Origin: Crossaster papposus
Lineage: Eukaryota; Echinodermata; Asteroidea; Velatida; Solasteridae
DNA length: 64,000 nt
Assembly (NCBI GenBank): GCA_037893245.1
Contig: JBAIAA010000415.1
Span: 868,001 to 932,000 of the forward strand
Direction of reading: 5' to 3'
Shown piece by piece: positions 45,200 through 58,739 of this stretch. Below the pieces are notes generated by a model. The model did not search any database. It saw only the letters and a program-made list of their open reading frames with translations, and had not been told where the DNA came from. The stretch's first letter is position 1; every line of letters begins with the position of its first letter. Position numbers and translations under genes: made by a program.

Positions 45200-48150
45200 T
45201 TTAGTTTAGTACCATTTACACACCACGTGCAAATAACACGACTTTTGAGACGAAAACCATTTTACCTCGTAATAAGTACAATATTGTAATTACCACTTGC
45301 ATAAAATGCACTTCACATATCAGCTGATTTGCTATAAAGGTTTTTTTGTGGTCAAATCGACAACAACAAATCCGTGTTGGTGTGCAAATTGAAAAAAAGA
45401 AAATGTGTCTATGTACACGAGTACATGTACAATTAATATTTTATTCATCCTTTTCTTAAATTTGTATTATTGCATAGATGCATTTTTTCTCCAACTCACC
45501 AATTGTAGAAATGTATTTAAAACTGAATTATTACTATATTATACAGCGAGGCGTTCACTCTTCTTGTAATTTTGTTGTCTTCAAACATGGCAAAATTGTT
45601 TATTAAAGCTATCGGACAAAAACATTCTCAAGGGAATTTGTATTAAAGTATAATGTTCTAGTGATAAATTGAATGCTTAAAACGTTTTTAATGTAAACGC
45701 TAATATTGTTTGTCATTGTTAATAATTTCACGGCAGAACCTCAGATATTTAAAATACACATAACTTTGTTCCACGTAAAAATGCCAGTGCCCAATTATGA
45801 ATCTTACAATTATATTGCTTACTACCAATTGTATTTCCCCGATGCCCTATACTTTGATTAATGTACTTTTCCAAACTAAGAAACACTACAGCGAAATGTG
45901 TAATTGGTACCCACATTAATATGCAAGTTATGAGCACTATACAGGGGTAGACACAGCTGTTTTAGCACGACACAAAATAGTGGCAGTACCAAAACAGTTT
46001 GTGATAGCCGATAGGGCCTATAAGACAAAGGAATACATTCATTTGTAAAGCTTTCTAGATGTTCCTTTCATTTTTTTCATTGGTGCCTAGATTGTACAAG
46101 CATATTACATTCACTGTCTACGTCGACACAAGGTTCCCCTTCTCAGAAAAGCAGTTTTAGAGGCAATTCGGGGGTTAGCGGTTAGGGTTATCTGCGGCAA
46201 AACGAAAAATAACACTCGCAGGGAATCGCAGTCGAAATTTGGGTTGAAAGAATAATGCTCACGGTGCAAGAGAAAATGAGTATTTTCTCAAGATTTCACA
46301 AATTACATTATTACAAATAGTGAGGCAGATTGGTGCAAAATCTGATAGAATTGCTTATTTTATGTAAAAAGCATTAAATCGGCATAGGGCCACCCCCTAC
46401 GGTATTCAGAGATAAAACTTCATTTTGGTTATTTTGTCAAGCATCTTTCCTTGTATTTCGAGCACGTTTTTTTTGCTTCAAACGATACAAATGCAAAACT
46501 AAACGTTCAAACACTTGCGCGCACTATTTGCGGACATTTTCGAAAGTGAGTCTCTTAGACGCATATTCGGAAATGGCATTCTTTTGTTATTTTCTTAAAA
46601 ACGACAGCATACCAGACGGAATAATTTAGTTTAGAATAATTAGTATCTATACGACGAGTAAGTTTTTTTCAACGGTATTTTGGTTGGTTACTTTTTGGAT
46701 AGGAGCAAAAGGTATACATGTATTACCTTTTTAAGTAAGACTTAAATGTTTGTCAGTTGTTCCGATTTCGGACAAGTCAATCTAGATTTACGTCAATGTT
46801 TTAATAACTCTGTATCTCGCGACACTATTCACTCTTTTTTTAAGAATAGTTTGTATTTACATAATTATTTGCCATCACTATTTTGTATACAATACACAAA
46901 AATTACAAAATGGCCTGTTACTATCATGATTTTGTAAACTTGAAACTGAATAAATTTGGTAAGGCAATAAATTTATATTTAAATGACTCGGTGCTGATTA
47001 TGTAACCTTTTGGGGGCTTCATAACTTAATTGACGATATATGTACTTAATCCTAAAAGTATAGGGGAAAATCCAAAAGACAGTATACTGGAACAGTTAAT
47101 ATATAATAAATGATGTAAACGATATAACACATACGTAGTTATACTACACCAAACCAAAACACAACAATTTGTGTTTGCTGTGATTGAAAAACACACTGAG
47201 CACTGTTCGATCAAACAACTACTAATCATAACAATAGAAAAACTCTAGAGTAATCCAGCAATATTGCCAATAACAATGATTTCATGGACGACATTAAGCA
47301 ATTTTTGTTACAAAAAGTGCTGGGGAAAAAAGTCTTACTTTTGTGTTAGTTAATAAACATTTAATCTGACGATTTCGTTCGTTTACTGAACTTTGAAACA
47401 CATGAAAATGATTTACACCAAACGAGGAAAATGGGATGGCCAACAGCATTTAAAATCAGAAACAAAATTATTTTGTTTTTCGAATTTTTGAAAACGAAAT
47501 GGTGCAACTTTTTCGGCATCATTTCTAAGGCAAATTTAGTGACATATTGAGAAAAAAAATCAAATGTTGTTGGTCATCTCAGTCTTCCCGTTTGGTGTCC
47601 ATAATTATCATGTTCTTCAATAACGAATAACCCCCTAATGGTTACTTAGGACTTGCCTGCTAAATCAAACAGAGTCCCACTGAATAACTTTACTGCTCAA
47701 CCCAACAGTCCAACTAGCCAAGTTTTCGGGTACCAAAATGACTTGCCTTCTCAATTCAACAGGTTCCAACGGAAATATCGACTGGTTGGATCCTGTTGGA
47801 TTCAGCAGGGTTAGGGTTAATGTTTAATAACATGTTGGCACACTTTCTCATTCAATTACACACAAAAGCAACTTTGCCCCCTCAGCACCTACGACATCGC
47901 TTAAATCCATCCCTAAAATCACTATTATTGGCATATTAAAATGTATATATTAGAGATGAATTCCTAACGAATTATTTTCTTTGATTAGTGGTGATTGGAT
48001 CTGAAAGTGTTCCGTAGTTTGTTAATTAGAACAACAAGTATTTATGGGGAGAGTCTTTTGAGGGTAAGGTGTAGGATCGTCGACCTAACACAAACAAATA
48101 CAGAGGTTTTACAGAGAAAGAGAGAGAGAGAAAGAGGGGGGGGGGGAGAG
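45200..48150. other. AT-rich stretch without recognised features
   Basis: I see no exon, RNA gene or element that I can support here. There are two short GGGTTAGGGTTA-like pieces near 46180 and 47810 and an (AG)n run at 48118-48150. Confidence 0.6.
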
Positions 48151-48269
48151 TATTCTGATGTCGCCCCATAATATTTAATTTATTCAGTTGTTTGTCCATA
48201 GGCTATTGTTTACATCTGTTCAAAGCCTCAATCTCGAAGTTTTTTCTTGAAAAAAAAAAGGGGTATTAC

Positions 48270-49790
48270 ATCGAGAAAAAAAAAAATTCTTTGATTCATG
48301 ATGCACTACCTCCATCGGTGCCAGATACACATACTTGCACCCCGCCAACACAAACACTAACCAGTCTCCGTACTGCTTCTCGAGATAAGGTTAGCACTCT
48401 TATCTTTAAATCAGCAGCCAAATCATGTGACTTGGCCTCTATACCAACCTGGCTCCGAAGCAATGCTCTGAACCCATCATTCCTGCCATCACCATGAACC
48501 ACAGCCAGCAATCCAGTGTTGTACATTGTTCCGTTTTCAAAGCTTCCTGTGTGCGTCCTTTGTTAAAGAAACCCACATTGAACATCAACGAACTCCAAAA
48601 CTACCGCCCAATCTCCAACTTGCCGTACATCTCAAAGTTACTTGAACGTGTCGCCTTCTCCAGACTGTCGACGTTTCTTAGAAGAAAAAACGACCTGTTG
48701 GATAGTCGCCAATCTGCATATCGTCAGAACCATAGTGTAGAAACATTACTTATTCATCTGTCCAACCACATTCTACGACAGATGGATGTTGGCAAAGTAA
48801 CGGCACTTGTGCTTTTTGTATCTGTCATCAGCATTTGACACCATAGATCATGCCATCTTGATCATGCCATCTTGATCAGTCGCTTACACTATTTGGGGGT
48901 GCACGACGCAGCCTTGCAGTGGTTTATTTTACACCTTGCAGACCGGCACCAGTCTGTTAACATCAATGGAGAATTATCTGCCCCTGCCTCCCTTGATGAC
49001 TGTGGTGTTCCTCAAGGATCTGTTGGCGGCCCCCTATTATTCACCATCCAGAAATACAACCTTCAATATTACTGCTATATACGCTGATGACATACAACTG
49101 TATCAATCCTTTACTCCATCTCAACCCAATGCCTTGTCTGCCCTGGAGAATCTTGAAGGTTTGCGTTGATGAGATCAAGATTTGAATGATGACAAACATA
49201 CTTAAATTGAATGACAAGAAGTCTGAATTTATCATGTGTGGCTTAAAACAACATCTTTCCAAGTTTAATATCCCCAACATTAGGATTGGAGATTGCCTCG
49301 TCTATCCCTCCAACAAGTGTCGCAACCTAGGTGTCACTTTCGACCCCCACATGTCCCACATTGATCAGATATCAGCAGTGTCTAAATATCTCAATCGTAT
49401 GGCCACTGAGCAACTCGTCCATGTATTTATAATCTCGCGCTTAGACTTTTGTAACTCCCTCATGTATAACCTGCTGCAATACCAAATCAACAGACTCCAA
49501 CGCCACAGCTAGCCTCATCACCTCATCCAGACGCACTACTCACATCACCCCCGTCTTAAAGTCGCTCCACTGGCTCCCCATCATTGATCGCATTGCCTTC
49601 AAGATCTTCCTTCTCGCTTTTAAGTCACGAAAAGGCACTTCACCGGACTACATATCAGACATTATCACGCGATATTAACCGTCACGTAGTCTTCGTTTAG
49701 CCATAGCTTACTGTTCCCCGCATAGCGCAGCAATCATTCTTGGGGAGATCGGTTTTTTTCACGCGCCGCTTCCGAACTCTAGAATAAACG
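48270..49790 (+). pseudogene. LINE reverse transcriptase, frameshifted
   Basis: Fragments in three frames follow RT order: FKASCVRPLLKKP and YRPISNLPYISKLLERV (48530-48660), QSAYRQNHSVETLL, then FDTIDHAIL after a shift near 48815, LGVHDAALQWF and CGVPQGSVGGPLLF (48890-49050), YADDIQLY after a second shift (49078), KCRNLGVTFD, IISRLDFCNSL, and LHWLPIIDRIAFKI after a third shift near 49510. This is a CR1/L2-like element, clearly dead. Confidence 0.85.
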
Positions 49791-50706
49791 ACCCTTTGAA
49801 ATTCGTCAGTCATAGTCATTGTCTGTATTTACTTTCTTGGAAGTCACACTAAACAACTGAGAAAACAGGCTTTGAAATAGCTGGCTCTGTTGAGGAACAA
49901 CAGAACGATTAACACAAAAAAGTAGGTTTTTTTTTTACTTTAGTCATCAAAATCTATATTTCTTTGAAAGAAACCTGAAAATGTAGGTATAAAACTTAAA
50001 AGATGTCAATCTTGACAACAAATACAAATCACATTTTGATGAAATGCTTACCCTCGCAACGTTGAGTGGGCAATTACAGGATAATGCACAGCGCAACTTT
50101 CATACCATTTTTGTAGAGGCGGTTACAACTGTTCTGGTGCACTAGAACTTGTTCATGAGAACTTTTTTTGATAGCTATGTGTGACCAGTCGCCTTTCTCG
50201 ACAGGCCACAAAACTTTTTCCTACATACATGTACATAATATAGATGTCCATGTGTACAAAGCTATAAATAGCTATTGTAATTGCGCCCTCGACTCGCCAG
50301 TACATTCTTGCATACTTCATATTATTTTGCTTTGTTAATTGTTTGATTAGCTTTCTTGTTGGCGCAAGGCAGTGTTTGGGGCATTGGTCCTTTAACTTTT
50401 GTTCAGGCCACACCTCAATTTGAGTTTCTACAATACATTCGTACGCGGTGAGTACAAACTGGTTTATTTTAAAAGGTCAATTATCTTATTCTGTTGAAGT
50501 CTTGTAAATACTTGTAATGATATTGACTTGTTATTATAGAACAAGAAATTAATGAACTGTCCATTTTGTTTTCTTTAATTTCAGACTTGATTACACTTGA
50601 CTTGAAATCAAATAGGCCGTCGTTCTTTTTTTCACTAACTGTAAATTTAAGCGGACAGTTCCAGTTTTAATTCACATCTTTATCTGAGTAGCCTCGACCA
50701 CATACA

Positions 50707-51190
50707 TGGATTGCCCCCCCCCCCCCCCCCCCCCCTCCTTTATAACCTTATTTGGCTACATATATAGCGTCTTTTTGGTTAACTTATAACCCTAACCACC
50801 CTGAGTCTATCAAAATCCATTTCCTGTTTTGGAGGATTTTAGCGGATTCAGGATACCTCCATATTGAACCAACTGGAGGAGTGTGATGGATTGAGGATTT
50901 TAAGCCTAGCGTTACTGCAGGAGTGTGATGGATTCAGGATACAGACATTCAGGTGATGGACTGTGATGGACTCTATGGAGAAACGCACTGCAATTTTTTG
51001 TATGCCACCTAGGTATCCTGAATCCGTCACAGTCCATCAAACTTTTGCTGGTGGAGAATGATGGACTCAGGATCTCTCCAGAATGTATACTGGTGGAGTC
51101 TGATGGACTCAGGACACCAGCAGTTTTTGCAAACCAAAATTGGTGGACTGTGGCGGATTCAGGATACTTTCTAGTAAAAGGGGTGAGGGA
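50707..51190. repeat. Poly-C run and degenerate GATGGACTCAGGAT repeats
   Basis: After a 26-base C run, a motif close to GGATTCAGGATAC or TGATGGACTCAGGAT recurs about ten times, in both orientations, between 50840 and 51170. It is an irregular minisatellite. 49.8-50.7 kb holds nothing recognised. Confidence 0.6.
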
Positions 51191-51749
51191 GTTAGGGTTA
51201 CAAAAAAAGCTAACTTGACAAAGTCTAAGTTAACCATCCCCAGCATAATTGAGCGTCTGGAGTTTTCGGGAATTTAGAAAAAGAAAAAGACAGAGGCTAG
51301 AAAAGAGGGACCGGCCCCCCAAGTAAAAAACAATAAAAAAAAAAAGAAATTGGCAAATGGTTATACAAATGCATCACTTTTGGATGTCCCCTTGTTTCCA
51401 CTATGAGAGTGAACAAGATGGACAGTTGTCTTTGTCAGGTTAAGATTTTTTAGTTAACAATTGATGACTGCTGTAATGTGTGATATGACCTTTTTAATAC
51501 CAATGGGAGTCTGAGGGATATAGCCCCCGATGTCACCCCACAGTCACAGCGGTCAACAACTGTTTTGTTATACCTCTGTCTTGAGTTCACGGTTATGCGA
51601 GCTCACAAATAGCAGCCGTGTAATATCCTGCTCACATATTGATAGCACACATATAATTTGCAAGGACAGATCCACAACGTCCTTGTACTTCAAAAAGATC
51701 TTGAAGTTAAACTGGGCCGAGACCTAGGGAATGAGGTTTAATCCCAAGA

Positions 51750-52385
51750 AATGTTCAACAATGCGCATCACTAGTAACCGATCACCAGGAACTACATCTT
51801 ACAACATGACGGGAGTACAGCTAGATGAAACAGACCAGTGTCGGCATTGGCAAATTCTCCTCTAAAAAGACCTCCGATGGAACAAGCAAGTGCAGCATGC
51901 ATATGCCAGGGCTACAACAAAATCTTAATTTTATCCTCCATCAAAGAGAGACTTTACCTTACCCTTGTCCGACCTCATCTGGACTACTCTACGGCAGCAT
52001 GGGGACCCTCACCCTCACCAAGAACATCAGAGAACTATGAAAACGTCAAGAAGAGAACTGCAAGGTTCGTTTAAAACACCTACATGTAAGGACGTGACAC
52101 TAGCATCTCTGCGATTATGAAAGATCTTGATCGGACACTCTTGGAAGAAAGAAGAAAACAGTACCGCATAATTTGGTATATTTGGAATATACCAAATACA
52201 TCACCCCAAAGACTAAGAGATCACGACGAGAACACAATAGACAGTTCCAACCTTACCAGGCCAGGACTGACACATATGCTAATTCATTTTCCCAAAAAAA
52301 CATCAAAAAATTGTAAGGACCTCCCGGACTCAACAGTGGCACTCACCAACCCAGACTCCTTTAAAAATGCTTTTTGTGACAAAAC
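51750..52385 (+). pseudogene. LINE 3' ORF relic (Jockey/CR1-like)
   Basis: Broken frames give SIKERLYLTLVRPHLDYSTA, AWGP and ENVKKRTARFV, then LDRTLLEERRKQYR and a final NPDSFKNAFC, matching the C-terminal end of LINE ORF2 proteins. It ends 150 bp short of the last exon of the esterase gene on the opposite strand. Confidence 0.75.
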
Positions 52386-52534
52386 TTAATTTTTGACCAC
52401 TCTCACCACACCTCGTGTTTAAATTCCCCAGATGGAATATTTTTGAGGATACCAACCAAGTACCAAGGGCTATTCCAGCTCCCTCTAAACACCTCATACC
52501 AACTTCTAGGCTCCCATTCTCACGCATTTCATCA

Positions 52535-52708
52535 TCACACGGCCAGGAGACTTTTCTCTGGATTGGCCACATCAATGTCCTTCCAGTCCGGCAACTGGTC
52601 TGGTAGATGACCGACTCGGCTGACCGCCATATCTAAGAGATGAGCAGCCAGGAATCTTGACCCCGTCTCGGAGAGGTGGAGACCGTCTTCTAGAAAATGC
52701 TGCCAATT
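52535..52708 (-). CDS. IAH1: IAH1 exon 6
   Basis: Acceptor TTTGACTCAG. Encodes NWQHFLEDGLHLSETGSRFL, including the catalytic Asp and His, and ends EKSLLAV then TGA. No clear AATAAA follows within 500 bp. Confidence 0.9.
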   Translation of the reverse strand, partial: NWQHFLEDGLHLSETGSRFLAAHLLDMAVSRVGHLPDQLPDWKDIDVANPEKSLLAV

Positions 52709-55700
52709 CTGAGTCAAAACAAAAGTACTCCTTGTCTCTCGAACTTCAAGATAACAGGTTGGAATGCTTTTAGTTAAATAGTGGGATATATGACCTCAGT
52801 ACTGGACCTTTGACACGTCCATCGTATAATGGTTACAATATTGTATGCATGATCCAAGTTTTATTGAATTAGACTTAAACTTTGCATACAAGATCAATTT
52901 TTCAACCAACGTAGTCTCTTTCTTAACATCGTTCAGGTGAGATAAGATTTGTACCTGTTCTTTCTGCATGAGTGTCCACAGATCCAGGATTCCTGTGCAG
53001 CAGTCCTCAGCCACTCGACGGCATGCCTTGGCATACAGACCCGTGTTGGAGTTTTCTCTGTTGACTGGACCACCTGCAAAACATCCAAATAGGTGAATGG
53101 AAAAACACTGCACGGAAGCAGTATTCATGGCGCTAACTTTGGGGGTTTAGTTCCCTTCTTTGTAGGGGTGTGGATTTATAAGTAGTGATGAGCAATTCTG
53201 TTAACATTGTTTACAGATTACCCTGCAGCCATTTAACTTAGGTCTGGAAACACTCGAATGTTAACGATAATGCCCGAATGTCAATGAAACGTATTCTGAG
53301 AACTTTGAACAGTTTTGGTTACGTGTCGTTGGCGGCTACCGGACATAATGATTCATCAGAAACAGTGGAATTTAAAGGAACTGGTAGGAGGTTTCCGGTT
53401 AAATTTGTCAATTAACGACCCATCAGGCACACTCTCTAAATAAAGACATTAAATGTAAAGTAAGGTTGACATAGCGGTTCTTCCCTTGCCTTCCACCGCT
53501 GTGACCAAGGGGTTCGAATCCTGCCTTGGTCAATTTGTGGATTGAGTTTTCAGTTCCTGCCAGATTCCATGGGTTTTTACCCATCTGAGGCTTTCCTCCA
53601 ACCACTAAAACTGTAATCCCTTCTGTAAACTGCAATTCTTTCTAGATTCCTTCTAGATCTTCTACATAGGGACCTTTGTGCGTTATCCAGGCTTAAATCA
53701 TTCTTCAGTATTTACCATTCTTTTCACATCTGGCACTCCATGCTTTGTTGTCCAGTGCTGGCGGTGAAATGAGAATGACATTCTTAGGGTGGACTCCTCC
53801 ATCTACTAAATACTGCACCATACCCTAAAGAAAGGTATTTGAAAATAAGAGATTCACTAGTATAAAAAAACACTATTGTGAACAATTATAACTTAAATAG
53901 CAATCACAAAATTGAGGACTTAATTTGGTATTTTGTTCTCCTTTTCCTTCAGGCCATTTAAAATTGATTTGTAGGTTTTTTTAAAAATTGGTCAGGAGGG
54001 GAATTTATGTTATACTTTATATAAACACGGGTTACACGGCGCATGTTTATATCAACCTTCTTACAAATTGTTATTCTATTTGTGGGAGATGTCATCATTA
54101 GTCGAGAGCTACGACAGCTTTTTGACGACACTAGTGCAATATGGCTTGCATAATAGTTTTTATGATCGTGCACAATGTTTGTGTGCATATCAATGCGGCC
54201 ATACCTGAGAATTTGGTTTGAAACTTTGGAGAAAAAACAAAAACAAAAACACTTTCAGATAAAATATAAAGAAAATTTTGACTTGATTGAAGGCTTGTGT
54301 CCGTAGATGCTCGAAAGATTAAGAAAACGATGTTGTTCTTGTACTCTGGTTCCCAGACCCCACTTAAGATGAAACAGAGCTATTTATAAACGTTGGGGAA
54401 TTGTATGGTCAGGGAACCAGTCTAGCTAGCTTGTCCCCGTATATTGATTGCTAACCAAATGTGTACTAACCAAATATGGAAAATTGGGGTTAGTATTTGA
54501 AAACATTTTTTTCCAATGCTGATTTGCCGACCAGTGTTGGAAATTGATATAAAAATACCACTTTTACAAAAACTTGACAGCACACCAGGTGCCAGAATTT
54601 TACAGGATTGTAATACCAAAGAATATGTGATGCATGGCAGCTTTAGACTGTCATTCACCAACAACCCGGTAAGAAATTTCACAGTAATTTGGTGATTTGC
54701 AAATGTATAATTTGTATATTGCTTTAATAAACCAAAAGCAGTTTCAAATATGGCATAATGCCACTGAATAGAAATTAATTGGACTGATCTCTTCGCAGAC
54801 AAATGATAATTTTATGATCGAAACCACTGCTGTCCCAACATTAATAATTTAATATTTGATTATTCAAAAATGTACTTAACCGAAAATTCAAATAATTATT
54901 TTTAATGTAAATCATGTTTTACACACACCAGCTGCAGCTGCCTTACTCACTGGTAACAAGTTGCATACAAAGCGCCCCGGTTATAATTTGCATGCGGCGA
55001 TGGCTATTATCATGAGCTGCTGTAGTCTTCTGCAGTAAGTACAGTATGAGGGTACATAACTGTCAAAGAACTTGACCCAACTGAAACAAACCTAACTATT
55101 CAAATATTCAGTTGATAATCGAATATTCAAAATATTCAGGACAGTACCGAGTACCCAACCCGTCACCGTGTTCCTAACCTGTAAGTTTCCTCTGAAGTCG
55201 TCTACACTGACAAACTTTGGACTCTCTGTTATCTCCAGAGCGGAGTCGTTGGCACCAAAGAATATGGTTACCAAGGCAACATGAGGCAGGTCCTCCTTAG
55301 GAATGCATCTAGGGAGGATGATTCGGCCCCAAGTGGAGTTATAGCCAGAGAATCCCCTGCAGATGACATCACACTTCCTGTTAAAAAAATAAATAATAAA
55401 TTACACAGATCTCCTGAAAACAAGTTTCCCTCAAAGGAAAATGAATGCAGCAGTGTTGTAGTCGAGTACTGTATTTTCCATGGATTTTATTATGAGCTGT
55501 TTGATCCGAGCAAAGTGAGACAAACATTGACAGTAGACAACAAATAAAGTCAGTGTTAGAACAAAATTTAATGTGGGACTTTGGATGCATAATTATCCCT
55601 AAACCTCCAGGGTATTTTGGCTAGAAACCCTGCCAGAAGCATTAGATTGCATACTTTGTCAAATTGACTTGCGTGCAGAGTGCATCAAGGTCAAGCAGTC

Positions 55701-58553
55701 ACCACAGACGCACTGTGCTGGGTCTGGCAGGGTTAGGGTTAATAGATAAAGTTTTGGGACAGAAATACTTGAAAAGTACTCGGAAAGTACTCGGTCAAGT
55801 ACTTAAAAAGCTTAATTAATTCTATATTTTTATTTTCAAAAGTTGTTTAATTTCTTAAGTTAAGCAAAGTATTTACTGCCCAGTGCCCAGTGTCTGTACA
55901 GTATAGCTTAAACCATTCTAATATCTGACAGATATTAAAGGTTGCTTTATTAAAGGTTGGTAAATGCTTAAATGATCATGAATTAGAAGATTTTGGGGTT
56001 GTATTTTATAGTAAATAGTTTAACTGACCTGTCTGAGATTTTACAATCATGGATGCTGAGAAAGGCAAGAAAAAAGGTGTTCGTTTTCAACCGGCGTCGC
56101 TCGCGTCGGGCAGTGGTTCTTATGTTGTTTTGTATAAAATTCAATTTTTCGGAACAATTGCAGGATATCTAGTGCAATCATTTTGCTAGATGCCTACAAT
56201 CATTATTTAATTTAAAATAAGTATGATAATTCTAAATATTTTGGAAGTACACATTTGTTATATATCTGCAAATGGTGTACCTTACCTTTAAGCTGCCAAC
56301 TTTTAGTTTGCTACTTCTAGTGCAATACTTGCTAATTGACGTTAGTGACTCCATAGCTGAGCGTTAAAATGTCTGATTAAGCAAAATTTGAGACTCTCAA
56401 TACGTGAGTCCCAAAACTTAAGATATTGAAAACACAAGAAAACTTGTCCAACACGCCTTTAATGCCGAGTCAGTGAGTCAAATAAACCATGCATACATGT
56501 CATAGTACTAGTACCACTATCACTTATCAGACCACTGAAGAGATCAGTCCGGTCAAACAAATGGACATGCACAAGTCTAGTCTTACCATGGAGGTAGGAA
56601 ACCAGTCTTCAAAATAAAACTGTGTGGCTTTACTCTCGGGTTCAAAATGTTGAAGAAAGCTCTTCTTTCATTTAAAAATTGATTTGAGATTTTAAACTTG
56701 GCTGGTGAAGAACTGAGGACCTCTTCATTAGCCTCGTGAAACATTTGGAGAATTTTATCTGCTAAAAAGTAAGTAAAGTTGGTCTCAACTTTTTTGCATG
56801 ATTTTCAGCATTCATGGGCCCTGTTTAGGCCATAAGTCCATCAGTGCAACAAAAACGGGATTTTTTGCACTTATTTCATAGAAATCATTTGGTCTCAAAC
56901 TCGGCATGCAGGTTCATTTATTACCGGTATACTTTATAGCGCATCGATATTTCGCTAAAATTAAGACTTGTTCCGTCTGGTGTAATTTGTCTCTAAATCT
57001 GCGTTATAAAGTTTCCAAAAAAATGTGCGATAATGTGCGGAACAAGTCTGCGCAGGCACGGCGTGCAAAGCTTGTCGCACAGAACAACAGAGGCGCCCTC
57101 TGTTGTTCGGTGCGACGAGCTGTGCACGCCTGCGCAGACTTGATTCGCCATTTTGTTTTTCGTTTATCTCGAATTTGTTGGAAACTTTATAATGCAGATT
57201 TAGAGACAAATTACATACATGTACACTAGACAGAACCACGGAAAAGTCCTAATTTTAGCGAAATATCGATGCGCTATAATAAATGAACCTGCATGCCAAG
57301 TTTGAGACCGAATGATTTCCATGAAATAAGTGAAAAATAAGTTTTTTTTGCACAGATGGACGTATGGCCTATAGCAGAGTGTACTCTAGTGCGGGGCCAT
57401 AGACTAGGGCTAGGCCCTGTCTAGGGGGTAAGAGATAAATAATACAAATTACACCTACCTTTGTAGTTTGTCTGCTACAGATGCACCCCATCCTCCGTCG
57501 CTAAAAGCTGACTTAAAACAAAAATAGTATATATTTATTATGCTGTGGCTATTCTTACGTGACCGTAACCCTACGTACTTTTTATTCTTACGTGATTTAT
57601 CTGGTTCCCGAAACAGACAAGGGAAACTCAAAACGCGCGGAACGTATGAAGACCACCCAGGAAATTTGTTTTGGCAATAGTCGATGTTAAATTGTGGTAT
57701 TTAGTACCAAATGCACTCTTTGGACAATAATTATTCAAACGATTCTGTGATTGAATTTAGATGTTTGTGCAAACATAGTGAACAATTCACATTACATTTC
57801 ATTTGTTTTCAAATTTTGATATTTTTCATAAAAAAAATAGCTGTGACTTCGTCGTGGACAAAAAAGCGAACTATAAAACTAAACAACGGCTATAGCTAAG
57901 TTTGTAGTAAGTCTTCAGTAGGCAATATTATAATAGGAATAGGTTTTTATTGTATGTACATGTATGCGTAATTGCAATGTGTAATAAGTTAATTCCATTG
58001 TTTTTTGGTATTATTTCATTACGTAACCAAAATTATTGGTTTATAATCTCATCTACAGTAAATAGGGTATTATAGAAAAAGGTATAAAAGTCGTGTATAC
58101 GAAAAACTAGGGACTGTATACGAAAAACTAGGCCGGGACTGTATACGAAAAACTAGGACTGTAGTGTATACGAAAAACTAGGGACTGCGCATGCGTTACC
58201 GGAACTCACGTAAGAATCGATAAAGTACGTAGGATTACGGTCACGTAAGAATAGCCACGTTGTATTTATTAAATTCAGAAAGAATGTAGAATCCTGACAC
58301 TACTTCAGCAGTTGTGTACAAAGTCAAAGTGAGTATGGAGACTGGAGAGTCGAGAAATGTTTCTAATTCTATCTCCTGCGTACGCGCTGCATCCATACCA
58401 CCACAATATATCCAGCGACCACGTACACTACAGTACAGTACAGTATATCACGGAGGAATAAGTATATCATCCTCCCGAGTCCCAAACACAGTTAAAACCA
58501 TACCCTACCTGTGTTAACGAATCACCGAATAATACAACCTTTGGCCAGAACAT
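52535..58553 (-). CDS. IAH1: Isoamyl acetate-hydrolysing esterase 1 homologue, complete
   Basis: Six exons on the minus strand: 58553-58509, 57511-57459, 55377-55179, 53824-53716, 53073-52955 and 52708-52535. All have AG/GT borders and join to 232 codons, close to the roughly 250 residues of vertebrate IAH1. The product is an SGNH/GDSL hydrolase that cleaves short-chain esters and lacks a signal peptide. Blocks seen: I, VVLFGDSLTQ with Ser12; II, GFSGYN with Gly44; III, FFGAND with Asn76; V, DGLHLS with Asp183 and His186, so the catalytic set is complete. ATG at 58553 is chosen because MFWPKVVLFGDS starts just as the family does. Introns carry several transposons, yet no exon is damaged. IAH1 is the best family fit; the natural substrate is not known from sequence. 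Confidence 0.92.
52955..53073 (-). CDS. IAH1: IAH1 exon 5
   Basis: Acceptor TTTTGCAG, donor GTACAA. Encodes GPVNRENSNTGLYAKACRRV, AEDC and GILDLWTLMQKEQ. Confidence 0.9.
53463..53690 (+). mobile_element. Probable tRNA-related SINE
   Basis: A B box GGTTCGAATCC at about 53511 is followed by a body with GGGTTTTTACCCATCTGAGG. It lies antisense in IAH1 intron 4. No A box as clear as in the 33123 SINE, and the ends are not defined. Confidence 0.45.
53716..53824 (-). CDS. IAH1: IAH1 exon 4
   Basis: Acceptor TCTTTAG, donor GTAAAT. Encodes GMVQYLVDGGVHPKNVILIS then PPALDNKAW to CEKN, plus one base. Confidence 0.88.
55179..55377 (-). CDS. IAH1: IAH1 exon 3
   Basis: Acceptor TTTTAACAG, donor GTTAGG. 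Encodes KCDVICRGFSGYN through LVTIFFGANDSALE to DDFRGNLQ, ending in phase 0. Confidence 0.9.
56820..57372. mobile_element. Foldback element in IAH1 intron 2
   Basis: Two inverted arms of about 270 bp meet at CAGAGGCGCCCTCTG (about 57090-57105). Shared pieces include GGTCTCAAACTCGGCATGCA near 56891 and its complement near 57290. Internal inverted motifs (CTGCGCAGGC) lie close to the centre. Confidence 0.75.
57459..57511 (-). CDS. IAH1: IAH1 exon 2
   Basis: Acceptor TTGTTTTAAG, donor GTAGGTG. Encodes SAFSDGGWGASVADKLQ and two bases of Arg33. The GGWGASxAD motif is characteristic of IAH1. Confidence 0.85.
57545..58258. mobile_element. TIR element in IAH1 intron 1
   Basis: GTGGCTATTCTTACGTGACC at 57545 is inverted at 58258, with imperfect terminal repeats of about 37 bp. 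Inside is a tandem GTATACGAAAAACTAGG repeat (four copies, about 58096-58187). It fills most of intron 1. Confidence 0.7.
58509..58553 (-). CDS. IAH1: IAH1 exon 1
   Basis: Fifteen codons, MFWPKVVLFGDSLTQ, containing the nucleophile serine; donor GTAGGG. Confidence 0.85.
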
Positions 58554-58739
58554 CGTGCAAACGAACAAATATAGCCCTAATAAATAGGCATCGAATGAAG
58601 GTTTCTACTGTGACTGTACTGCAGTTCGGAAAATATCGTCTGCAAACACAAAATTGCTGCAAGAACTAAACTTCCGTCAGAAGAGGGCGCCACCAGGAGT
58701 ACGACTAATCGCAAGTTGTTAATGTTAAGACCATGACTA

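Noticed and set aside
56906-57239. Two similar frames of about 100 codons on opposite strands.
   Set aside because: They are the two arms of one foldback element read in each direction.
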